DNA from: DASXUX01 sp036504595
GTDB taxonomy: Bacteria > Planctomycetota > SZUA-567 > H5-PLA8
Length of the DNA stretch: 22,964 nucleotides
NCBI GenBank assembly: GCA_036504595.1
Contig: DASXUX010000068.1
Span: 1-22,964 of the forward strand
Direction: 5' to 3'
Below, in pieces: positions 15,701-19,112 of the stretch. Every line of letters begins with the position of its first letter. The first letter of the stretch is position 1. The notes beneath the pieces are model-generated. The model was not told the DNA's origin. It ran no database searches and worked only from the letters and a program-made list of their open reading frames with translations. The position numbers were made by a program, and so were the translations under genes.

Positions 15701-18654
15701 GAGTCTGTGCCATAGAAGTTCGAGTCGGCTGTATAGGAGAAGGTTCCATCCTGGTTGAAGGAGTTGAGCACGCCATGCGAGGGTCCAGAGCCCGCGACTA
15801 ACGCCGCCGTCAGTGTATACCCAGCCGCCATTGTATCATTCGCCAGCACGCTGCTCGCGGCTAGTGTCTGTCCTGACACGGTGCCATAGAAGTCTGGATT
15901 TGCCACGGGGGCCGCTTGGTTCACTGTAATGTATACCGTTGCAGATGCGCAAGACAAAACAGAATCTCCATCATCAACGCGGTACGTGAAACTGTCCATG
16001 CCATGGTACCAGGTATTTGGCGTGTAGGTCACATTTCCACCAAAAGCGCTAAGCGAGCCATTGTTTGGCGAAATGAGCAGAGTATAGTTTAAGGGGGCAC
16101 TGTACGATGTGCCGGCATCCAGGGCGAAAGTGATTGAGGTGTTTTCGAGAACAGTGACGTACTGAACGTTAGCAACGAGAGGAGACAGTGTCACGTATAT
16201 CGTCTCGGAATAGGATTGCCCATATTGGTTCCAGGGCATGAGTACGCATTCGTAGCTCGCGCCACTTGCGGCCTCGAAGAACCAGGAATTGCCTGGGGAT
16301 ATGTCTAGTCTTGTAAATAAGCTGTTGGGATCAGCTCTTGAGCACAAAACACAACCACTGACTTCGCCGGAACCGGGGGTCCAGGTCAGATTCGCGCCAT
16401 ACGAACTTACAGCGGTAGCTGTTAAGTTAGTTGGCGCGGACGGCGGACCAGCCGTGGTCGAGGACGCTGTGTTCGAATATGCGGACTCTCCGCCGCTACT
16501 AACTGCCTTCGCTCTGTAATACCATGTGCTTAATGGCGAAAGGCCGCAATCGGGCCAGACAACCGTGTTGCCCTGCATCGGTACGGAACTCAAGTAGGAA
16601 AACGTTATTCCATCGCTCGAACGTTCAAAGACCACATTCGTATTTTGCATCACGTTTGCAAACCAGCAGGCAACGTTTATTCGGGTTGTTGGCTCTGTGT
16701 CAACCCAGGTCCACAACGAATAGGGTGCTTCAGGTACAGTGGTGGCTGCGGCATCGTTTGAGAATCCGGAGGTGTATCCGAGGTAGGTGAATGCGGTGAC
16801 GCGGAAGCTGTAGCTCGTACCCGGCTGCAACCCCGTAATACTTAGGCTGGCCACGTTCGGAGATACACTGTCCTGGTAAACCCAACTGCATCCGTCGTAA
16901 TGCTGGATCAGGAAGCCTTGCTCATTGGACGAGTTGTCGGTCCAACTTAAATCAATCTGAGTCTGCGAGACCGCGACCGCCTGGAGATTGCTGGGAGCAG
17001 CGGGAATGGGTGGAGTTCCCGTGTTCGTCCATGCCTCATTCGAGTTGTTCGATGCCCCCCATTGGTTGAAGACCGAGACGGTGTAAACATAATTCGTCTC
17101 CGGCTGAACCGTCGTGTCGGCGTAAGCCGTGACGTTTGGCCCAACGTCCCAATAGCAGTAGTTCCAGTTTGAGTCCCTGCGGGCGAAGTGGAAGCCCAAC
17201 TCGTCCGGATATGTGTCCGTCCAGGCCAGGTCCACTTCATTCCATGTTGAGTTGGCGATCCATAGGTACGGTGGATCGGGCGGCACCCAATAGGTGTACA
17301 CGGAGACGTTCGACCAGTCCGAGTAGCTCCCATCGGCAACAGCACGAACGTTATACGAGTAGCTTGTCCACGGCGTCAGTCCGGTATCAATGTGCGAGGT
17401 GTTGCTGTTGCCCGAAATCGAAAAGCTTGCCGATGAGCTGTAATCGCTGCGCACCAACTCGTAGCCATCTGCATTTATTGACGCTGACCAACTCAGCTCA
17501 ACGCGCTGTCCGTAAACCAAAGCTACGATGGACGTGTACATCAGGACCGTCACTGAAGCTACATTCGAGTACTCTGAGTATACTCCGTATGACGAGAGCG
17601 CCCGAACGCGATACGAGTACGCACCCGGATAGCAATAGACCGTGTAGCTGCTCGTTCCAGCCGATGCCGTGCCACAGGAACTCCAACTTCCGCCTCCCGA
17701 CGAAGACTCAATCTCAATGCCCGAGATGTTCGAGGTATCGCTGTCGGACCAGTAAAGCTGGACCTGCGATGAATTCGGCGCGGCTGCCATTAAACTGCTG
17801 GGAGTGTTCGGCGGAACGGCTACAGTTGCCGACGCCGGTGCCGAAATGCCCGCTGCGTTGACCCCGCAGATCGAAATGGTCGTCCAGGATGCGGGCCCCG
17901 CGTCGGTAATCAGGTAACTGGTCGTGTTCTGGTCCACGCTTGCATCACAACTTCCGCCGCGCCAGAACAACTGGTATCCCGTCATGCCCGGTACAGCGGT
18001 CCAGCTAAGGCTGATCTGCGTAGCTGAAAGCGCCACCGCCGAAAAATCCGCAGGCGCGTTCGGTATGCAAAGCTCATTGGAATAGTCTGAATACCCGCAA
18101 GAATTATACGCACGCACACGGTAGGCGAGCGCTGGACCTGCTGACATGGACGTGTCCGCATAGTACACGCAATTCGCGCCGACGCTGCCGACCACGCTCC
18201 AGTAGCTGCCATTGAAACGCTCAATCTCAAAGCCCGACTCGTTGCTCGCAGGGTCCATCCAAATCAAGTCGATCTCAGATGAGCTTATCGAAGTCGCAAC
18301 CAGGCTCACCGGAGCAGCCGGCGGAACATCGGGAGTTGTCGCGCTGGCCGTCGCAGACTCCGAATAGCCCGATTCGTTGAACGCAACGATCCAGTACGTG
18401 TACTGCGTGTTCGGCGTCAGCCCAGAATGCGCATATGATGTGGCACTGGCATCTGCAGAGAAACCAGCCATCGGCACTACCGTGATAGAGTAGCCGGTGA
18501 TGGTGCCGCTTGGGGACGTCCAGGCAAGATCAATCTCTGTGGCCGAAACAGCCGTCGCGGTGAAGTCCGTTGGCGCGGCTGGCGCGTCCGCTCCCAAGGC
18601 GCTCAGCGCAACGCAGAACGCGAACATCCCGATGACGGAATGGAGCTTCCTCAT
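1..18654 (-). CDS. Giant secreted multidomain RHS/YD-repeat protein (FN3, cadherin-like, Calx-beta, Ig-like), 3' end off window
   Basis: One reading frame runs without a stop from ATG 18654 to the left edge, giving 6,218 codons and no C-terminus. I chose this start because AAGGAGG lies 7 nt upstream and the first 22-24 residues form a signal peptide. Domain order by residue: FN3 x9 (25-818), cadherin-like x2 (819-1008), MBG-like x3 (1009-1239), FN3 x8 (1240-1978), cadherin-like and FN3 modules (1979-2738), Calx-beta x4 (2739-3178), cadherin-like (3179-3366), Ig-like (3367-4277), an unassigned part (4278-4978) and RHS/YD repeats (4979-6218). Such proteins are exported; FN3, cadherin-like and Calx-beta modules usually act as adhesive or spacer stalks, often calcium-stabilised, and RHS repeats form a beta-cage that commonly encloses a variable C-terminal domain. 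Whether this one ends in a toxin cannot be seen here. Adhesin, matrix protein or polymorphic toxin are all possible. The reading frame is near certain; the function is inferred. Confidence 0.96.
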   Translation of the reverse strand, partial: MRKLHSVIGMFAFCVALSALGADAPAAPTDFTATAVSATEIDLAWTSPSGTITGYSITVVPMAGFSADASATSYAHSGLTPNTQYTYWIVAFNESGYSESATASATTPDVPPAAPVSLVATSISSSEIDLIWMDPASNESGFEIERFNGSYWSVVGSVGANCVYYADTSMSAGPALAYRVRAYNSCGYSDYSNELCIPNAPADFSAVALSATQISLSWTAVPGMTGYQLFWRGGSCDASVDQNTTSYLITDAGPASWTTISICGVNAAGISAPASATVAVPPNTPSSLMAAAPNSSQVQLYWSDSDTSNISGIEIESSSGGGSWSSCGTASAGTSSYTVYCYPGAYSYRVRALSSYGVYSEYSNVASVTVLMYTSIVALVYGQRVELSWSASINADGYELVRSDYSSSASFSISGNSNTSHIDTGLTPWTSYSYNVRAVADGSYSDWSNVSVYTYWVPPDPPYLWIANSTWNEVDLAWTDTYPDELGFHFARRDSNWNYCYWDVGPNVTAYADTTVQPETNYVYTVSVFNQWGASNNSNEAWTNTGTPPIPAAPSNLQAVAVSQTQIDLSWTDNSSNEQGFLIQHYDGCSWVYQDSVSPNVASLSITGLQPGTSYSFRVTAFTYLGYTSGFSNDAAATTVPEAPYSLWTWVDTEPTTRINVACWFANVMQNTNVVFERSSDGITFSYLSSVPMQGNTVVWPDCGLSPLSTWYYRAKAVSSGGESAYSNTASSTTAGPPSAPTNLTATAVSSYGANLTWTPGSGEVSGCVLCSRADPNSLFTRLDISPGNSWFFEAASGASYECVLMPWNQYGQSYSETIYVTLSPLVANVQYVTVLENTSITFALDAGTSYSAPLNYTLLISPNNGSLSAFGGNVTYTPNTWYHGMDSFTYRVDDGDSVLSCASATVYITVNQAAPVANPDFYGTVSGQTLAASSVLANDTMAAGYTLTAALVAGSGPSHGVLNSFNQDGTFSYTADSNFYGTDSFSYVANDGQAESNSATVTINIKGVPVVTWVNPASIAYGAALSSAQLNATTDVPGTFVYTPATGSILDVGNSQNLSASFTPTDAVSYTTATATVSIDVTQATPEITWNNPAAMIYGAALDDSQLNASANVPGRFAYSPDAGTSLGAGNGQTLAATFTPADATNYTTATATVSIDVAQAVPEITWSNPADIAYGTELGAAQLNASANVDGTFAYTPAAGTVLNVGNGQTLLALFTPNDPVNYSTASATVNINVLGGDVPLAPTNLCASVGSQDGCVVFNLSWMDASNNESGFEIQSSSDGTSWNYAGSVGAKSSSAVMYVYPGAEFTYRVRAYNESGNSGFSNQVLIGAAPDAPSGFWATATSTTEISLSWSAPFGSITGYQVTCSASGSSGTFSVGSGATSYIHSGLSPFTEYTYLIVAANAWGQSSAATSSATTPDVPPAAPSGLCAYVVSSYEVDMYWADNSNNGSQFIIERSIDGVNFNYCGSSQMYNWPPFQDSCVSSGNQYYYRVKASNSAGDSDYSNVSMVTILSAPSIVAVLNGSRVDLSWSASAYATGYQIVRNDYSSSASFFVSGGSNTTFNDTALKPWTNYTYSIQAVGDSGSSGWSSVYITTGSVPPDLWITFTSWCEVDLAWTDPYDDEYGFVIHRTDWQNYATQTINTGSADFTTGPNVTAFGDTTVVAETNYVYTVSASGPWGSSGDSNSAATTTGTPPGMTAPTNFQAVAVSPNQIDLSWMDNSSSELGFYIQQYVWNRYTYAWEWAGIASVGSNVTVFNVTGLEEATGYSFRVAAYTNGYSSVSEAASAATPAYPVPAPTNLIAQTSISPSNIDLNWMDTSDNETGFVIEISTDGNNFTLCNTVGPNTTYFGASMLSSSTQYWFRVKAVRMGASDSDYSNVASATTLGPPAAPSNLTATAASSTAIHLSWTDNSGGAASFKLYEGLAPNLLYEVTQIQAGTTSCTRYSLTVNSTYYYQVTTFNIVGDSPFSNTASATPSLLANDLDVTVQEDSSITFTLDGSGVPGASLSYALYSSPSLGTASISGQQVTYTPWFGNYGADSFTYAVTDNMGWSPSASATVYITVEEIPPPAAPSSLVATVISPSRIQLSWLDNSNCETGFTVERRTDGNLFGYYGWVGSGATQFQDTSVTPSIAYYYRVKANGAHSDSAFSNEAQAIAYLPVAQPQTVVTNEDTSIPLTLTSSGTGNFIFMITSPPTSGSLVGISPNLTYVPGYDWHGEDTFTFAVTDGMVHYSEATVCITVHSVNDAPTMAGISDLSLADNAGVQTVDLQGIYPGATDESMQFVTVTAVSSNHAVLADPTVVYMWPNTTGYLSFTPLSPGSTQITVTVQDDGGTANGGVDSITRTFNVTVYRVNQPPSFTAGGDQAVFEDAGPQTVAGWATNISAGPPREAAQTLTFHVTNNNAALFLVQPDVSVDGRLTYTPAPNANGSASVTVWLQDNGGTENSGMDRSCEQTFTITVTHVNAPPTANDQVVTVTENSPRTFVLDANDPENEPLTFDFSSPALTQPTKGTVTGTGPSVTYTPGQYFVGDDSFTYSVTDGSSAVIATVTLRVYQRPQYGLSAMAGWGSVTLSWNPYGAMGVYYVLERRRGAADYIPVNSGIMDTTYADRNLESGATYTYRVRAVVSGQSLDCSEEVTATIPTLPCPAMFTATGISSTRMQLGWVANTGIETAFSIERRTDGSAFVCVAAVGATSSSYVDVGLSPSTHYIYRICTITNFGNSDPVQADGSTLDLPQVGFALAQSSGLESTASVSIQVQLNAATVEWVSVDCAVNAGWASAYEDYDFTGGTLTFSPGETTKTLSLSVIDDDLREGDETIVVSLSNPRGAVLGAIASHTYTIIDDEPLPTINFEAATSSSPERVEFPSILVRLSVPCANPVSVGCAVSGGSAVPRTNFVLESETVTFTRGQTTVAVPLHIWMDGVHSQDKTIELTLSSPVGAGLGTTTVHTLTICEPAPYAEFETASSSGPENAGSAGVAVVLSEAATAAVEVRYDVSGGTARDGADFESAAGTLIFSPGETRKRVYLSILDNSVSDGDRTVVLTLTSTGSMELGPQCTHVFTITDDEPVPSVEFESASLWISKSVPNATVPLLLGGVSGQEIGVVYSITGGTAVNGVDYVLVPGSVVLASAATEPGIALQVVTDTPGDSPKTIELTLSSATQAVLGTQTVCTVTIVAPPVPGSQEITLQEDDSAGVTLTAADPGGFPVTFELVDYPTKASLSGVLPDLVYTPRPAISGLDSFTFTASNGTATSAPATVKLHVAHVNHTPVANNDCYNIAAYSLSQESSFDTAHGVLANDEDIDGDVLTAQLVTEAQHGTVQLQSDGSFTFTPVEGYLGPDQFTYAVSDSQVLSPPATVTLYVTNQVEPVISSVQPPDGSWTNQARPQISGDLSGAALNLNSLLLRVCRQVGTRRFPVMGGTPTVSSNHFMLDTPSDLVEGEYEVTASIDNANAVNATLTWHFSVDLTPPEVSDLPAMFETPERRPIIGATYSDALSGVQSAVFTLDGNTVLETSEADLTWQPDEDLVYGTHEISLTVTDNAGNSTISLGYVRVLDPGQLIGPPVFGAASLGAGSYVSCNLTTATVLHVPYSNADASSVRLSMNGVEIALPEGAATESALTYTLPAELEDGRYSWTIRAYDSTGVISGTAASYFYVDSTAPVLLSMLPKDGLIGDEPLTTIHIAVSDEGSGVNWETAALSVIVNGNELGLGTPKNLGSTVTLDPPSPIYGECQVAFTVADDAGNMLNVNATRTPALSALGSADDLNAQTWTALATRDVRLPYQEQRVYYFRVAFAEGADPDQFTVAGAAELGLVRSARGDEDGYIYFETVPLTEPVRYSPVVLTIAGSDGQTYDFHASFGIFDDSAVPQISIWHPAPDANGNAAGTYGPFTEVCFTASDDWEVCAVELSVNGEAQQATLSALRSSSVTGSYRPSPSSPYVKGSNTVSITAHDPSGKTTTRTVIFNVDDTSAPAISLTPIGPFINSRAPVIRFSVSDGDGFGVDPNATSISYAIDGVPHQTMLTADRDTLGVLYYSVPLALADGSVVAFTINAADRDPTSVHSSTLSSGFTVDLSGPVISNILPPAGTLELDTAAIAFDVADTGSGVQAVHADLLDNASGICVAVLVVQSGGTLLLDIPAEALEAGRSYRLDIEATDQAGNTTRASTRYLAGGDTSGPSISIDASTATTTPSLSARIVVTDTGSGVNSQKLYVWLDGTGRNAANVTVNDTGTVLTADVQLSGIYNGAHQLSVEAYDGAGNWTIEDSYFTLARPLPPQPAASAVATGTQYITIIGFVPTDPKNLVDLEVSVTGAQVVSAELDRTTMQWKVVLSKTDADQVSYSISFKDVDGFVSGTALSGSATFAAGPNQPPVAQPLPAAAAVLIASPGIQGGTTTPDTEDTLTLYWDFAPEDITGVSRPSITGSFWGFFRGWVPGNNTGQVRVRGTVVGSSPPFLVRIWDKNQYLERQTKRISKRNFEFVLPDMSERFYEDISVSATDARGRTAVFHPRSLYVDMQPLGAEPGGDLELDVRSAVIARSGASNPVFASMQSVPGLFEEFPDDYDPENTFWPRGSGLTKVEFWQGSGAPVPGQTIITSIYPRDIDLVPAERRLSDSGCVNNGGVYDGWGAIMPLPEIPATGDETPLPSYSTPFSMNLTDGAGNATPLQGTVTLRGADMPLFLPVKSRFFVQEADGIHALYYEEPGVYVHRMKGGDPSKPGNVDRKIRVYDPTFKVDEDGDGTTDNEDSERQLAHGAITHTNDALCPTLQLVTFDTELQNPEAVGAPREYCWGSKWNGAIPIVTLWWSRNVRLWRTPEMRPEDLLQTVADDGSVLPYKTWNFADQNKQPGEDEDEGTKARKDFAKLAGRVYLECLPEPATSPRLYGSNSTWLDPGMHYCDERGNLRLNQDGTSIPPFYPRTDSRFIELSCQMYTARIRLWAVDDKNEGIKEGEPSVGIAGPAAAQLSSGALTAAWPVARSASRIIPDIYVYYNSRDHFALELDERFPRGLLERPFVAVPLGEMPPHMRHNLEMRVIRGDHTIVLVEGDGTRVFFHPDGDLPPGNMGDEAYAADTESEIVWRPEARKGHFSELTTVTRAVFGAPRKYYVLKQAGKGLQYVFEQATGKLSEIRDGKDNWARLEYEEYGGTRGRLKAVVDNRGLCVRFDSSIDPDGNMKLIVTDVAGRKTTVDKDGVDGPMGRHVYGLDDKQRINRFTDVRGNQYLVTSDDKGIVNSVFSAIDSRRMSFAYNFSGGSATVNHFSGMGEPSREDAYSYDAELNVWRALRFGDGAGNFYNLSQQASKFGQVASQTDLLGGNWPLEYDSETGLQKGVTDPDGHKFSAIPDPIKNPRYSEIGPNYLQNYAVYTKQIDGNNKEVNYSHSNGFLAGIADTFGNGRVTQWDDYGLPTRIVGPRSGYAKAIKYDDLGRPERITETGGNTLSISRYTTDAYGQVREITLSDKRVIRRHFDMAGRLLLTEGPLVTDAEKQQGIADGGATATLYEPGGQWVAQLDANGGVVSRRIDVMGRVTSFTDKSGATTYYREFNNLGLPRYTDLPAISQQGCIRTTEHTYDLLGREIRRVLPTDDIAKPRVETIQYLSGGRTIEHTDPRGIVTRYLRLASGRLKRVEIPSAGTSTDFSYDGNGSHSTTAVLGLASNTTDYAQYGLPRQSGVPELNLMTKYERDPAGDVSHVTLPGPIDVHAPKDARGRVQRVSVGGNGVAEYLFEDAARATVPTGARDLETAAQAAFSRVDAYWRTLRSEVTIKSPSFFGPYPVDEFHTDTLPQEQTLHTGVTYRNTGEVLSATDGNGHVSTNTYDAAGHLTAAQDQDGLGPQTEYYQSGAIARTIDDRGKATEYIYAAVTGFLKALRFPDGKGVSFERDEDGNIVAATYAMRLDAIGDPLPPGDGQPEAVRYTYKYDDRNRLVEKSDPGQHRTKYEYYTSGLLASVTDPDNRTNYYYYDGAGRLKQTTCMPGPQVTFYKYDANGQIGEITYPDLRVTKFKYDSRGRLAEKTSKGEGTTQYSYNAGNLNGICDALGNWTWFVYDSAHRLVETQYPGLQSGVCPKKAYDAAGFLIGASDEKGQVFQYENHSNGRRRQLYLVNPTPATGQPCRTALASFAYDGNTAVSDGNLSWSLDDAGRVTSVSGGAGAGVTYAYNHPLGHVTRKSYLGTTLDYAYDSSAYLASVTDGTNSLTYTQRTAAGLPVAAEYSNGIDVNWQYQFGR
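3721..5823 (-). other. Unassigned ~700-residue segment between Ig-like stalk and RHS core
   Basis: Residues 4278-4978 match no domain I recognise. The first third looks beta-rich (VDLEVSVTGAQVVSAELD). The middle is aromatic and charged (GSFWGFFRGWVPGNN, RIWDKNQYLERQTKRISKRN). The last third is rich in W, Y and P, with several cysteines (PREYCWGSKWNGAIPIVTLWW). An acidic EF-hand/TSP3-like loop, DEDGDGTTDNED, lies at residues 4733-4744 (bases 4423-4458). The codon frame is intact throughout, so this is real coding sequence and not a degraded joint. Its position just before the RHS core suggests a neck or plug region, but that is inference. Confidence 0.6.
5824..9120 (-). repeat. Cadherin-like modules followed by a long run of bacterial Ig-like domains
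   Basis: Residues 3179-3366 are two cadherin-like modules (SGLDSFTFTASNGTATSAPA; HGVLANDEDIDGDVLTAQLV with YLGPDQFTYAVSD). Residues 3367-4277 form a run of about ten divergent Ig-like sandwiches. They are marked by D-x-T/S-x-P-x-(V/I) openings such as VDLTPPEVS, VDSTAPVLLS, VDDTSAPAISL and VDLSGPVIS. They also have D-x-A/G-G-N hinge motifs such as VTDNAGNST, VADDAGNM, ATDQAGNTT and AYDGAGNWT, typical of bacterial Ig-like stalk domains. Individual borders are approximate. Confidence 0.7.
9121..10440 (-). repeat. Four Calx-beta-like domains
   Basis: Residues 2739-3178 show four repeats with the Calx-beta signature: an early strand VxVxVxLxxA, an alternating GGTAxxGxDF-like segment (GGTARDGADF, GGTAVNGVDY), LTFSPGETTKTLSLSVIDDD or a variant, and a late DGDRTVVLTLTSTGS / EGDETIVVSLSNPRG strand ending in TIxDDEP. 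Calx-beta domains bind calcium in exchangers and integrins and are common in large bacterial surface proteins. The second and fourth copies have fewer acidic residues and may not bind metal. Confidence 0.85.
10441..12720 (-). repeat. Alternating cadherin-like and FN3 modules
   Basis: Residues 1979-2738 contain the following in order. A cadherin-like module (VTVQEDSSITFTLDGSG, YGADSFTYAVTDN) is followed by one FN3 (PSSLVATVISPSRIQLSW). Next comes a run of cadherin-like/tandem-95 modules from 12180 to about 10984 (TNEDTSIPLTL, HGEDTFTFAVTDG, LTYTPAPNANGSASVTVW, VGDDSFTYSVTDGSS). Two more FN3 domains follow (MAGWGSVTLSW and TATGISSTRMQLGW). The modules have the acidic NDAP/DDGGT-type loops common in calcium-dependent bacterial adhesins. 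Confidence 0.8.
12721..14937 (-). repeat. FN3 block 2: eight tandem fibronectin type III domains
   Basis: Residues 1240-1978 carry eight FN3 domains with approximate starts at 14937, 14650, 14390, 14115, 13880, 13560, 13270 and 12995. Typical openings are PSGFWATATSTTEISLSW, PTNFQAVAVSPNQIDLSW and PSNLTATAASSTAIHLSW. Several modules match block 1 modules in the same order, for example RNDYSSSASFFVSG here against RSDYSSSASFSISG there, which indicates a multi-domain duplication within the gene. Confidence 0.9.
14938..15630 (-). repeat. Three exact-period 77-residue MBG-like Ig repeats
   Basis: Three tandem copies start at 15630, 15399 and 15168, each 231 bases. Each reads roughly P-x-I/V-T-W-x-N-P-A-x-I-x-YGxxL-xxxQLNA, then G-x-F-x-Y-x-P-x-x-G, then a GNxQxL segment, FTPxDxxxY and a final strand ATVSIDV or similar. 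This matches the bacterial Ig-like MBG-type pattern. The copies are also similar at DNA level, pointing to recent or homogenised duplication. They lie between a cadherin-like pair and FN3 block 2. Confidence 0.85.
15631..16200 (-). repeat. Two cadherin-like / tandem-95-type modules
   Basis: Residues 819-1008 hold two beta-sandwich modules. The first contains VTVLENTSITFALDAG and ends in the hallmark YHGMDSFTYRVDDGDS plus ATVYITVN. The second contains SSVLANDTMAAGY, DGTFSYTADSNFYGTDSFSY and ATVTINI, the VCBS/cadherin-like pattern. These families are extracellular and often bind calcium through acidic loops. They separate FN3 block 1 from the MBG-like repeats. Confidence 0.8.
16201..18582 (-). 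repeat. FN3 block 1: nine tandem fibronectin type III domains
   Basis: Residues 25-818 carry nine repeats of about 85-95 residues. Each opens with a proline-rich linker and a strand such as PTDFTATAVSATEIDLAW or PSNLQAVAVSQTQIDLSW. Each also has the FN3 strand signature, for example LTPNTQYTYWIVAFNESG or YRVRAYNSCGYSDYSN. Approximate starts are 18582, 18330, 18060, 17815, 17550, 17300, 17010, 16735 and 16450. The modules differ clearly in sequence, and several have second copies in the other FN3 block (12721-14937). Confidence 0.9.
18583..18654 (-). other. Sec signal peptide of the giant protein
   Basis: The protein begins MRKLHSVIGMFAFCVALSAL, followed by GADA. This is a short basic N-region (R2, K3), a hydrophobic core of about 14 residues, and small residues suited to signal peptidase I. 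Cleavage is likely after A22 (ALGA) or A24 (ADA). The first FN3 domain starts immediately after. No lipobox cysteine is at the cleavage point; the Cys at residue 14 lies inside the hydrophobic core. Confidence 0.85.
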
Positions 18655-18661
18655 CCGACCC

Positions 18662-18668
18662 CCTCCTT
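18662..18668 (-). promoter_or_regulatory. Shine-Dalgarno of the giant gene
   Basis: On the minus strand AAGGAGG is followed by seven bases and then ATG 18654. It is a perfect seven-base anti-16S match at good spacing. It fixes the start and implies efficient initiation for a very large protein. Confidence 0.9.
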
Positions 18669-18838
18669 ACATATGCGGCTGCTGTTAAGGCAGCTCTGGC
18701 GCTAACAAGGCACTGCAAACAGATGTTAATTTGGGCGATTCAGCAGTTACATATCATAGAGCAACCTCCCATGCCACAGTGAAAAGATGTAAAACTGTGA
18801 AACAAAACTATGCGTGCACTATAAGACGGCATATATAA
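18669..18838 (-). promoter_or_regulatory. AT-rich leader of the giant gene
   Basis: About 170 bases upstream of the giant gene are clearly richer in A+T than the coding DNA and presumably hold its promoter and 5' UTR. On the minus strand there are -10-like hexamers TATAGT (near 18821) and TATGAT (near 18756), but neither has a convincing -35 at 16-18 bases, so I do not call a specific promoter. The stretch also holds a short dyad at 18775-18799. Confidence 0.4.
18775..18799. repeat. Operator-like dyad upstream of the giant gene
   Basis: CACAGT (18775-18780) and ACTGTG (18794-18799) form a perfect 6-bp inverted repeat around a 13-base AT-rich spacer, inside the leader of the giant gene. The spacing would suit a dimeric DNA-binding regulator. 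A 6-bp dyad can arise by chance. Confidence 0.25.
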
Positions 18839-19081
18839 TTACGAAAATTTAATCTTCATAGAACAGGTTATCTGGCCACGCGGCTGACCACGATTGAGCA
18901 AATGGTGCTCGCCGCCAAACCGCGGCAAGCCGTCCATCACTCTCACCTGCTGACAGCAAAAGAAGAGCTGCCAAGCCGCCCCCGAGAAGGGACGGCCCGG
19001 CTTCATCGTGTTTGTCTTGTGCGCTGCGCTTTTGCCAGCCACTCTTTGGCCTTTCTGAAATCGTCTTCTGCCACTCGACAT
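18839..19081 (-). CDS. Candidate small ORF, 80 residues, basic N-terminus
   Basis: ATG 19081 sits 5 bases after AAGGAGG, a very strong initiation site, and opens an 80-residue frame ending at TAA 18839. The product starts MSSGRRRFQKGQRVAGK and stays basic; I recognise no family. A second frame shifted relative to this one, from GTG 19074 to TGA 19003, reads VAEDDFRKAKEWLAKAQRTR plus QTR. It looks more protein-like than the ATG frame, so the annotated frame may be wrong or frameshifted. The gene points toward the giant gene, 184 bases away. Possible roles are a leader peptide, a remnant, or a non-coding stretch with a chance Shine-Dalgarno. Confidence 0.3.
   Translation of the reverse strand: MSSGRRRFQKGQRVAGKSAAHKTNTMKPGRPFSGAAWQLFFCCQQVRVMDGLPRFGGEHHLLNRGQPRGQITCSMKIKFS
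18973..19003 (-). terminator. Hairpin after the short GTG frame, possible terminator
   Basis: AAGCCG (18973-18978) pairs with CGGCTT (18998-19003). Inner pairs CC/GG and CCC/GGG close a GAGAA-side loop with two small bulges, about 11 bp in all. On the minus strand it begins at the TGA of the 23-codon GTG frame and is followed within about 10-20 bases by CTTCTTTT. The bulges and the interrupted T run make it a weak candidate. Confidence 0.3.
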
Positions 19082-19086
19082 GGTGG

Positions 19087-19093
19087 CCTCCTT
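19087..19093 (-). promoter_or_regulatory. Strong Shine-Dalgarno before the small ORF
   Basis: AAGGAGG on the minus strand lies 5 bases before ATG 19081 and 12 bases before GTG 19074. It is as good a match as the site of the giant gene, although no known protein follows. Confidence 0.55.
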
Positions 19094-19112
19094 GGGATGG
19101 CCGGTGTCGATG

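Noticed and set aside
12721..18582. Regular repeats that could suggest a CRISPR array or satellite
   Set aside because: The repeats are 231-300 bases long, diverged, in frame and translate into FN3 and MBG-like domains.
18679..18705. TGTTA...TAACA inverted repeat in the leader, resembling an integron attC core
   Set aside because: The core sites do not fit the GTTRRRY / RYYYAAC pattern, the stem is only 5 bp, and no cassette array or integrase is present.
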